The notes beneath the pieces were generated by a model. That model did no database searches. It saw only the letters and a list, made by a program, of their open reading frames with translations, and was not told the origin of the DNA. A DNA stretch of 64,000 bases from Escallonia rubra (lineage: Eukaryota; Streptophyta; Magnoliopsida; Escalloniales; Escalloniaceae), in contig JAVXUO010002416.1 in the NCBI GenBank assembly GCA_033065855.1, positions 279,202-343,201 on the forward strand, in the 5' to 3' direction. Made by a program: the position numbers and the translations under genes. Every line of letters begins with the position of its first letter. Within the stretch, counting starts at the first letter, position 1. Of this stretch, positions 1 to 11,300 are shown one piece after another.

Positions 1-1640
1 TAAGGATATGTTAACATTATAATGTTTGGAAAGATAATGACGAGCGGGGTATGTGATACACATAACAAAGTGTTCACAACCTATCTTGGACCGCACCCCG
101 GGGTCCGCTAAGAGATCCCAGTGGCGCGACACGTCACCCATTTGGCGGTCAACATCGCTCAACATCATTGCTCGGTCAAAGTGCTCCGCGCCTCGAGCAT
201 CCGGACGGCGATCGAAAGTGTGCTCACCCTAATAGGGTCGGCCACCTTAAGGGGGTCAGCCACCCCAAGGGGGGCGGCCACCCCAAGGGGTTCGGCCTCC
301 ATCGCCCTGCGAAGGGGGGAACTTGCCGAGCGGCACTGACTTCGCGCTCTAACAACACTCACACGCTATCTTCAGTAGCGCGACGCTCTGTCGCAGGCTT
401 AATCAAAGTGACGGGGCTCAGGCCCTCGCGCGCGGGACGGGCTCGCAACCATGAAGCCCTCGCCGGCTTAATCAAACTGACGGGGCTCCGGCCCTCGCGG
501 CGGGACGGGCTCGCAACCATGAAGCCCTCGCCGGCTCAATCAAACTGACGGGGCTCCGGCCCTCGCGGCGGGACGGGCTTGCAACCATGAAGTCCTCGCC
601 GGCTCAATTAAACTCGCGGCAGGACGGGCTCGCAACCCTAAAGCCCTCGCCGGCACAATCAACCGGGGGCTCCGGCCCTCGCTAGCACAATCAACCGACG
701 AGCTCCGGCCCTCGTGAGCACAATCAACCGGAGGCTCCGGCCTTCGCAACAAGGATGGGCTTACAACCCTAAGGCCATCACTGGCACAATCACCCGACGG
801 ACTCACGGGGGGCTCCGCTCGTAGTGCTCCGGCACGAGGACCCCTCGCCACGGACTCTGAGTATCAAGCTGTGAGCATGTGCGCTCATGTTATCATTGAT
901 CATCGACACCACCAGGGCAATGACCCCGGGTCACTCCGGGACGGGAGCAGGTCCTCGGAGGGCATCGCGCCTAGTCCGCCTGACAGTTGGCTACAGGGGC
1001 AACCCTCGCCGCTGTCAGGATCTCCGCGCGTCTCTTGACGCATCTCGTGGGATTCAGTAAGGGCTTGGACTGGAGGCTGGGGCAACGGGCTACTCTGACC
1101 ATGCTACCTCGGTGTGGTCAGTCTCCTCAGACAGGCAGAGGGACGCTGCAAGGGCAGGGCGGCACGAACTCGGGAACTGGTAATTCGACGGACAATCAAT
1201 ACTGTGGGACCTCTTTCGGCAACGTGTCACTCCCAGATGACGACACGTGTCGACCGATGACACGCGCGCATTTGTTCCTATATATAGTGGACTTTGGAGC
1301 TTATTCAGGGACTTCTCTCTCATTTCCACATTTCACTTTCTCTCTCTAAAACCCATTCTCTCTGGAGTTCTAGTGAGAGAAACACATTTGGACCCCTGAT
1401 ATCGGACTCTTGACGCTGCACCCCCGCTACGGACTGTCGACCGCTGGCCCTGTTCGTCGTTACCCTGCCTGCGCGGTGCTGCCAGCCCTCGCGATCTGTC
1501 TGGGGAGCCTTGCTCTCAGCCCTTACTCCATCCTTGCTGTCTCCCACTTTGTCTACTTGGAAGCCAACGCAGACTGCATTATTTGTGGCACCTCACGTGG
1601 CACGCGAACCATCTTTCCTCGGCAACACAAAGTATAAAGG
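1..1640. repeat. GC-rich LTR-like repeat DNA
   Basis: This stretch is much more GC-rich than the rest of the window and has no gene-like reading frame. It contains a short-period tandem repeat (listed separately). A TATA-like TATATATA near 1280 is followed by a CT-rich leader-like stretch and a GC-rich tail ending near GGCAACACA (about 1629). That order (GC-rich U3-like part, TATA box, R/U5-like part) resembles the LTR of a plant Ty3/gypsy element. I could not find a matching second LTR, a primer-binding site or a target-site duplication. The left end may lie outside the window, so solo LTR versus truncated element is open. Confidence 0.4.
396..760. repeat. 68-bp GC-rich tandem repeat with shortened copies
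   Basis: Copies beginning GGCTTAATCAAA or GGCTCAATCAAA start at 396, 465, 533 and 601, a period of 68-69 bp. Each continues with GACGGGGCTCCGGCCCTCGC and CGGGACGGGCTCGCAACC. The fourth copy has lost about 17 bp. Later copies (from 652) shrink to about 33-bp units built on CACAATCAACCG and GCTCCGGCCCTCG. Reading frames here are by-products of the repeat. It probably belongs to the LTR-like block around it. Confidence 0.8.
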
Positions 1641-2323
1641 GTTGTTAGTGTAATTTTTTAAAACAGATGGATAACAAGTGTATTAAAACATAAACTCACG
1701 AGCACCCACCCAGGTATAGTTAATCGAAACCAATTCAGGACCGTCTATCTGGATGGTAGAAAAATGAGTAATTGATTGACCGATTTCTTATTTAAACTAG
1801 TCAATTCACTAGTTCTAATCAAACCCATGACAATTACAGATGTCAGTGAACATCAAAGTGGGATAAGAAGTCTGGCCAGTCCAATGTAAGATTGTGACAA
1901 TTGTGTAAATTGTGTACTTTGACGGAAGCAATGCTAACATTTGGCAACTGAAAAGTGGCCATGAAGAACAAAATATCTCCTCTGCAGGAGTCAGTCGGAT
2001 CCCCTTGTTCTGTACCGTCCACTTGGAGAGTGTGGGGTGGCGGTGGTGGCCACCAATGGCAATTGGCAGTAGTGCTTTTTACAGAAAGGGTGAAGAGAAA
2101 GGGTGAGGAGAAGGTGGGGGCGACAAGAAAATCCGCAAGTTTTCCAACTCGTGCACAACATGAACTTATTAAAGTGAAGACGAGTAGCTGCACCAGAATC
2201 AAGCAGAGATAAGAAGAGAAGCCTATCTCTCTCTCTGTCATCTATATTATTGCTACCCCATTTGGTATATGCCCTGTACGATTCGGTACTGGTTGTAGCA
2301 GAGCGAGATAGGGTGAGAGAACA
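1641..2323. promoter_or_regulatory. Upstream and 5' UTR region of PHS1
   Basis: This gap between the GC-rich repeat block and the phosphorylase start codon holds no supported gene. Base composition returns to ordinary plant AT-rich sequence. A short CT run lies near 2224-2236, as is common in plant 5' leaders. The sequence around the start codon, AACAATGGC, matches the plant initiation context. I cannot place a transcription start or TATA box with confidence. Confidence 0.4.
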
Positions 2324-5300
2324 ATGGCGTCTCCAGCATTCTCTCTGACAAACTCGATTTCAAATCCTAATTCCATCTCTGGCATTGCAGCTGACTTCTA
2401 TCTCAGAAGAAGCAGACACTCAAACTTGCTGCTGAGCAGAACGATACGGTCGCTTCGGTCACGAAGAGGCCTTGCTGTGAAGAGTGTAGCTAGCAGTCAA
2501 GAGCAAAAGCTCAAGGACACTCTCACCGAAGAAGGTACTGTCTCATTCCTCTGGAAAAACCTGTGCCCATTTTAGCTAATGATAAGATAAGTACCCCACG
2601 TCTTCCTGATTTGTTCCAACATATTCTAAGTAGCCACAGTCACTGCCTTGTATTAGCATAATATTGGTTTAAGTGAAATCTGTTTAGGCCCTACCCCTAA
2701 CGTGCTTAGCAGGATGATTGAAGGCTTGTTCTCTTTGCCGCATGGGTTCAAGTACAATCACATTGCGGTGGACGAGGCAAGCCTTAGCTTGGTGATCTGG
2801 CATGAACCAGCACTTGTATCTGACCCGCGTGTGGGGCACTCACACAGCGTTCACAGGGACGTCACTCTCTCCCTCCAACGTTTATCGCGGACCAACAGAA
2901 AAAAATTATCTACGCCCTGGGAATTGACCAAAGGCCATTTGCATAATAACGGGCTTATAGTAGTTAGACACCATAGTCTTTGATGTAGTGATAGGATAAC
3001 AAACTCGAGATCAAAAGAAGATCTAACGTGGTTTGGCTTAGCCCTTGGCCTTCAACTGGAACTTGGCCTTATTTCGTTGGATGCAAGATCACAACACTTA
3101 ATTGGAAGTTGTGTACATCTAACAGTGGGCCGTTGTCAGTTAGACCCAAAATCAAATTTGACCCGTGCAATCAAATGCTGCGATAGGGTTCTGCACTGAG
3201 TTTCTAAATTTCGGTGTTTGCTTTTCGGGGATCCCAGATACTTTGGATGGCATCTTACCTGATCCTGCATCAGTTGCATCAAGCATTAAGTACCATACAG
3301 CGTTCACACCATCATTCTCTCCAGAGAAATTTGAGGATTCCCAGGCATTGTACTATGCAGCTGCTGAAAGTGTTCGTGATATGCTTATCATTAATTGGAA
3401 TGCCACATATGATTACTACAAAAAGGTCAATGTAAAGCAGGCATACTATTTGTCTATGGAATTTCTTCAGGTTAGTTCTGCCTTTCAATTAGACTAATTT
3501 ATGTATACTTGAACTCTATTCTTTTATGCTGATTTGTTTCTCTTCATTATGTCTTGAATGTTGCAGGGCAGAGCTTTGCTAAATGCAATTGGTAATTTAG
3601 AGCTCTACGGGGCTTATGCAGAGGCATTGAGAAAGCTTGGCCACACTCTAGAAGCTGTAGCTACACATGTAAGATGATAGTTGCAGTTAGGATTGATCCT
3701 CTTTTATTTTGACAGTATTGTCCTGTACTTCTGATTATATCCATGTTCTCAATCCATTCTAACTACCAGAGTTTCTGAATCCTATCCAGAAAATAGTGTA
3801 TGTTGAACCACATGGACTAACAATAGACAGTATTGTTGGGTGGTTGGATGGTTTTCACGGAAGCCTGCAGAGAAGCCCATGTGGCCCGAACATTACTTTC
3901 TATCATTATGATATCAGCATTCTAGAACATTCTTTTCTCTCTCCTTTTTTTTTTTTGTAACTCGTACAATCAGGTGGTTAATTTAGGACAAAATTTCCTT
4001 CACAATGTATTGCCATTTGTTTTGAACACTTTGCATTAGTGGAACTCTTATCTTCTGGGTGGCTACTCTACGACTATCTGGTTTTTCACAACTTATGGTT
4101 ATTCCTATTGTATATCCCTTTCTATTGTCAACTTTAAAGGCTCCAAGTTTTGGCACGCATCAGGATATACTCATCTGATATAAGTGCTTAAATTCAGCTT
4201 AAAATTGACAGGAACCAGATGCTGCACTCGGGAATGGGGGTTTAGGGCGTCTTGCATCCTGCTTTTTGGACTCCTTGGCAACACTGAATTACCCTGCATG
4301 GGGATATGGGCTTAGGTACAAATATGGCCTCTTCAAACAGCTCATCACAAAAGACGGTCAGGAGGAAGTTGCAGAAAGTTGGCTTGAGGTGTGATTTTAT
4401 TGTCTGCTCTTGTTAAGCAAACGTCAATTTCGTGTGACGTATAAAGATATTTCACGTGCCTCTTCCATGACTGTTTTTTGGAAACTTTTGTGTTTGTTAT
4501 GATTTCGATAGGCACTCTTTGTTTAGCTTTTAGTGATCGACTGATTGACAGAAAGTTTCCTTAACAGATGGGCAGTCCCTGGGAAATTGTAAGAAATGAT
4601 GTCTCCTATCCTGTGAAGTTCTACGGCAAAGTCAGTCTAGGCCTAGATGGACGGAAAGAATGGGTTGGAGGAGAAGATATAATGGCTGTTGCCTATGATG
4701 TCCCGATACCAGGATATAAAACTAAAACCACTATCAATTTGCGACTGTGGTCAACAAAAGTTGCACCAGAAAGTTTTGATTTACTTGCTTTTAATGCTGG
4801 AGACCATGCGAAAGCATATGAAGCCCTAAAAAAGGCTGAAACGGTATGCACTCAGTCCTAGTTTCCAATCATTTTATTTTCCACCTTTCTGCACAACTTT
4901 GAGCACAAACACCTTGCGTGCCGCGAGTACACTTGAAAGCACAGCACTTGTGTTCTGCATCATAAAAACTGAAGTAGAGCATTCTCAGGTTCTATGTTTT
5001 GGATATATGTACGTTTCGCAATTACCTGGCTTACATCTTCGTGTCATAAATTTTGCTTCAGATATACAGATTCAGTTGCTGCTACGTACATAATGCCAAT
5101 ATGTGATACTCATTAATTGTTGTACTTTCGTTAGATCTGCTATGTTTTATACCCTGGGGATGAATCACTTGAGGGGAAGACTCTTAGATTGAAGCAACAA
5201 TATACTCTATGCTCTGCTTCTCTTCAAGATATTATTGCTCGATTCGAAAGAAGATCAGGAGAACTGGTGGACTGGAAAATATTTCCTGAAAAGGTTGCAA

Positions 5301-8300
5301 TACAGATGAATGATACTCACCCGACGCTCTGCATACCGGAGCTTATAAGAATTTTGGTGGATGTAAAGGGTTTGAGCTGGAAGGAAGCCTGGGAAATTAC
5401 TCAAAGGCAAGCACGTTCTTTTGTGGCCATCGGATATTGATATGGTTACTTACCATGATTAATATGCTCATTGACATCTTTTTTTTTTTTTTTTGGTGTC
5501 ACTGCACCAACAACAAAGCATCTTTGTTACTTTGATAACTAATGATTGTGATTTTGATAACAATCAGTTAGAATAGTTTTTTTCTCCTCAAGTTCAGTCA
5601 GGCAAAAGAATAAGTTTCTTTGGTGTACATTGTTCTGACACTCTTACCTTTCCGGCAGAACTGTGGCATACACTAACCACACTGTTCTACCCGAGGCCTT
5701 AGAGAAATGGAGTTTGAATCTTCTGCAGGAATTACTTCCTCGGCATGTTGAGATCATAGAAATGATCGACTTGGAGGTACTTTTAAAAACTACTCTATTC
5801 TAATACTTTTTGTGTCGTCATATAATTCGTTTACTGTGCCTTGTTCTGCCTAGTTGGAGCCACACCCACTCATTTCTTCTCTTCTTATAATTTCGCTTTC
5901 CTCTCATTCTTTCTATTCTGTGTTTTGTGCCCTTTGGTTTAAGAGCAAAACCATGTGGATGCCCTCGCACCTTGTCTTTATTGATATCGTGATAATTGCT
6001 TTTCTATCCTCATTTAGCTGATGTTCTATGCAGCTGATCAACACCATAATTGCAGAGTATGGTACTGAAGATCTTGAACTATTGCAGCAAAAACTGAAGG
6101 AAATGAGAATTTTGGATAACATTGAATTACCATCTTCCATCTTAGAGTTACTAGTTAAGCCAGAGGAAATCCCTGCAACTAATGCAGTTGAAGAAGATGA
6201 AACATCCGATGAAGCAATAGAATCTGCTAGTGAAGAAGACGAAACATCCGATGAAGCAATAGAATCTGCTAGTAAAGAAGATCGATCTGAGGGGGAAAAC
6301 GAAACATCCGATGAAGCAATAGAATCTGCTAGTGAAGAAGATCGATCTGAGGGGGAAGACGAAACATCCGATGAAGCAATAGAATCTGCTAGTGAAGAAG
6401 ATCAATCTGAGGGGGAGGTCGCGGAGGATACTGACACTACTGAAAATAAAACAAGTCTGAAATTTGAGCCAGATCCAAAACTGCCAAAAATGGTCCGTAT
6501 GGCTAATCTCTGTGTAGTTGGTGGGCATGCAGTAAATGGAGTTGCTGAGATACATAGTGACATCGTGAAAAATGAAGTTTTTAATGAATTTTATAAGGTA
6601 ACTTGGTCAGTATGCTACTTGTGACTTCTCTCTGTCTAAAAATCTTAGTTCTCTGATCATGTCATCGTGTGTAAGTGCTTCTTGCCCCTGTTTTGAACAC
6701 ATATCCTTGTGGCAGTTGTGGCCTGAGAAATTCCACAATAAGACAAATGGGGTGACACCTAGAAGATGGATCAGTTTCTGTAATCCGGAGCTTAGTAAAA
6801 TCATAACCAAGTGGACAAGAACAGAAGACTGGGTTATCAACACTGAAAAGTTGGTTGAACTGCAAAAGGTGGACTTCTCTATCCAATATTTCTTGTTATG
6901 TTAGTTATATCCATGCGACCACGGCTGAACGAATCTAGTAAAATGCATAAGAATTATTGTCATACTACTACGTGTCATTTTCTGGATGTACTTTGTGAAC
7001 AGTGTTGAGCTCCGAAAATGTAATTGCGGCTATAAAAACATGTACTTGCTGTATCCCTGAAACACTAAAGTAATTGGATGGAAAAAGTTCATCATTTAAA
7101 TAGATATCGCTATTATGCTACTTGACCTGAGTTTTGCTAGAAAGGTGTTTTCATATATTGATTTGAACTTTGATGTTTTTAACAATGCCTGGGTCGCCGT
7201 TATTCATTTTATATATCGTCTTTCAGAAGTTTTTTTTTTTCAAAATTTATAAACAGGCTTAGCCTTCTTATGTATGGTGCAATGTTTTGCTGCTCTTAGT
7301 TTTAGTGTCAGTTTCTTTACTCGGCCTCTGTTTCTTCTACCTGTTTAATAACATGTAGGAAAGAGAAAAACTGAACAATCATTTGAAAAACCATGACTGA
7401 AGTGAATTGTTGCAGTTTGCTGATGATGAAGAACTCCAATCTGAATGGAGGGAAGCGAAAAGGAGCAACAAGAAGAAGGTTGTCTCCTTCCTGAAAGAAA
7501 AAACTGGATACCTTGTCAGCCCCGACGCGATGTTTGATGTGCAGGTTATCTTCTACTGACCAAAATGATTTTGCTTTAGCCTCGTTCTTTCTTTAGGAAT
7601 GGTGTGTGCCATTGGAAGAGGAACCGATATTTATGAGTATCATGGCAGAGCATAATGTTCTAGAAGTAGCGCTCCCTCTCTCCTTCTGAAGCATGTTACA
7701 AAAGTGCTTGTCTTTTACGGTAAACAACCCTTGTACAGATTGGTTGCCTGTGTGGGATTCACGATGTGGCTTATTGTTGACCAGATGTGTGCTTCTTAGG
7801 CAGTTATAGTTATGACAAGTGATGACCATACTGTATGCCATCTCACCAAAGTAATTGCGTTTAATCTTAAAGGAAGATACTTTCTAAATTTTGTCGGATA
7901 ATAAGTACGTATAGCAAGGATAGTCTTGCACATAAATATTCAGTTCTTCTTGTTCCCTCAGGACAATAGAAGTTTAGTTGTTGAAAAAGATGGTACTAAA
8001 CCGCAATCAAATGTACCATAACGTAATGTATGTACTGCCTTTTCTGATGGTATTGATGCCCAATCTTAATTGGATTTTGGCTTTGTGAAATGATATTTCC
8101 ACCTTTGTTTTGTCGCTAAAATGCATTTAGTATCAGATTCCCAACCTTCAAGCGAAAAATGAAGTGGTGGAATTGGATATTGGCATTTTTCCAGTTTTAT
8201 CGCTAAAATGCATTTAGTATCAGATTCCCAACCTTCAAGCGAAAAATGAAGTGGTGGAATAGCATATAGGGAGGTGGAAATAACATCTCCCTTTGGTTTC

Positions 8301-11300
8301 TTCTCCCTCTTCTGGTAAACTTAAGGCACCAGTAGTTCAAATGTATTTTCAGGTGAAGCGCATCCATGAATACAAGAGACAATTGTTGAACATCATGGGA
8401 ATTGTTTATCGCTATAAGAAGATGAAAGAAATGAGTCCCGAGGAGAGAAAAGCAACCTTTGTTCCTCGAGTATGCATATTTGGAGGGAAAGCTTTTTCTA
8501 CTTATGCCCAAGCGAAGAGGATTGTGAAATTCATCACAGATGTTGGTGCTACAGTAAACCATGATCCTGAAATAGGTGATCTTCTGAAGGTAAGTAGACA
8601 GTTATGGTTAAAAACCTTTAATGTTGTTACATGCTTTAAATAAATTTTGCACATATATTAGCATTTAGCACTACTTATTGTTGGTAAATATCTGCCATTA
8701 TGCTGTATTAAATATAATTGAGTTTTAGTTATGTGTGTGGGGGCATCTATATGGATTATCATATATTTTATTTTGACAACTGATAGAAAATAGGAGTCTG
8801 CTTCCAGAACCAATTTGGTGAAGCTCGTACTAGCATTGACCAACTTATAAGCTCTCCAGTCTCCCCATAGAAAACGAGAAAACCAAAGTGAAAAATAACT
8901 TACTCAGCCTTCTGCTACACGTCCCCTACGATAGTCTTTTGTTGTTTTGATCAGGAGTTTCTCTTTTCTCTATCCTTCAAACTTTGTGTTAATTTATCTG
9001 TTTCCCAACTCTTTTAGCTTCTTAGAGTTAACATAGAATCACATAGGAACTTAGCTTGATAAACTATGTTCAGTTATGCTTATGTTACATAAAGCATACT
9101 TAATAAAAGACTTGATCATGATTTAAAGCAAATCTACTGTGCAACATCTATGGTACCTAGAACTTTGATATTGAGGACACATATTGGCCTTCTCTGTTTT
9201 GTATCCAGTAATGTATCTTGTATCCAAAAGTGCCTTTGGATGATATTAATGTTTATTTAAAGACTATGGGCATTTGCTAATAAAAAGATATTAGCGACTA
9301 TTTTTTAACATGAAACGGACAATGCTTTGTAGAATGGTGGAAGTTGATCAGATTCACTTACAAACTTCATTGAATCTCTCATTTCAGGTTGTCTTTGTCC
9401 CAGATTACAATGTTAGCGTTGCCGAAGTGCTTATTCCTGGCAGTGAGCTGTCTCAGCATATCAGGTATGCCAATTTAGTATACTCGAGTTCCGTGCCTTT
9501 ACTGGCATTTTTTCTAGGGGTAAAATCTCGACAATTTAGAAATTTGTGAGAATAAAGTTGGGTTAATATGTAATGGTTGTAATAGAGTATGTTCTATGCT
9601 TGGTTCAATTTTTGTTCCCCTATACGGTAAAAATAAAAGAACTTAAAGCCTCCAGCCAGAAGCCATTTAGCAGGTCAATGAAGGGCCTTACTCTTTTATC
9701 ACACTGCAAAGACAGCCTGAAGAGAGACTTAGTCAATAACCACAAAGCACAATTTTGTATGACAAACTAGTGCAAATCTAGAAAGGTACACGTGACGAAT
9801 CACTGTTGTCTAGAAGAAAGCGCAGCTTCTCAGACTTCCAGTCACGTTAAACACCCATTTTGACATGTCATGAGAGAAAGAGCGTGTCAAAATCCACAAC
9901 CAGAATATCTCAATAAATATTTGTTGAAATTGATACTTCATGATTCACTCTTCTTCTCGCTTCCTAACCCTAAAAGCTCACTCCTACTGGACTTTAACCA
10001 TCTAGGGTGCAGCACTCCACCGCAATTCTTGTGATAGCAATGTTAAGTTGAGATGTCCAATCCAGCAGTAGGATAGGAATATTTTGTCCATATGAAGGCT
10101 GTAATTACTTTTTTAAAGCTACTGATCCACCCCCACTTAGAACTATAGATTTTAAGAGTGCTTGGTTCTTCTAGGCATTTCTGAAAACGTTGCACCTTGA
10201 ATACTTCATTAACTCAAAGTACCTGAAGTTTTGCTCACATTCTAACTTCGATCCCTACTGGCAGAAACCAGATAATAGACGATTCTGAGAATCTGCTTTC
10301 TTTCTACTGAAGTATAAGATGCTCTATTAACCAATAGCTATGTTGGGTTAAGAGGCAATAATCAGAAGACACTCAAGGTATAAATGCATGCCACAAATGT
10401 GGTAAGAGAACAAAAATCAACTCGATCTCGCTGTCTTGCTTTCTGGACTGGTCAGCACGAGAACTGAAGCTACCCATTTGAATCATCAGCTCATTGGCTT
10501 TAATGGTCGTGATGGACATCAATGCCCTAGCATGTCGTCCCTAACCTGATCCCGAAAACAGTCCTCAGAAGGTCCTCAACCATCAAACCTTAATGCTGCG
10601 GCATCCTACTTCTTGTCTTATCAACATATGAGATTTTTTTTCTGTTAGTGCAAGATATTCCTCTATAACAACTTCCTGGAATGATAGATCTGAGAAATTT
10701 TGGTCCATTGATAATAAACCCAGTTCAGCTCCATATAGGAAGTCAAAGAGTAAATAGATCAAATGTACCTCAAAATATTGCGGCCTCAATGGCCCTTCAT
10801 TGACCAGATGAGAAACATAATCCATGGGGATTTTAGCCTTGGTTTCTCCAAATCCTCCTGAACCCAAAGAATTGCCTGGAGAAGAACTTCAAGTTCCTGT
10901 TATATTTGAACACATGTATAGATTCATAAAAACAGTTAGATGATCCGCAACCTTGTCTGAAAAGCTTAGTGAGAGGAAAGATAACTTAAGCCATGTGTTA
11001 TATAATCCCAAGTATCATATAAAGGAAGGCATTAGGAAAGAATCATTTATTGGTGATGACAACTTTATTGAGGTTGTAGGGTACCACCGCCCAATGAGAA
11101 TAGCATGTGAGCCAACAAATGCAGCACAGGGTGTATGGATGATAGATGCATAGCCCACGTGCCACAAAGCATGTGAAACATTATGCTCAATGAGGTTGAC
11201 CCCTGAGTATGAAACTCGGGTCAATTAGAAGCAAATTACAATGTCATAGGCCTTATTACACTTGAATGGAACCACAGAGGTCTTCAAGGAAAGTAATATG

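Noticed and set aside
2700..2800. tRNA-like B-box (GGGTTCAAGTAC) in PHS1 intron 1 as a SINE.
   Set aside because: No convincing A-box, tail or target-site duplication.
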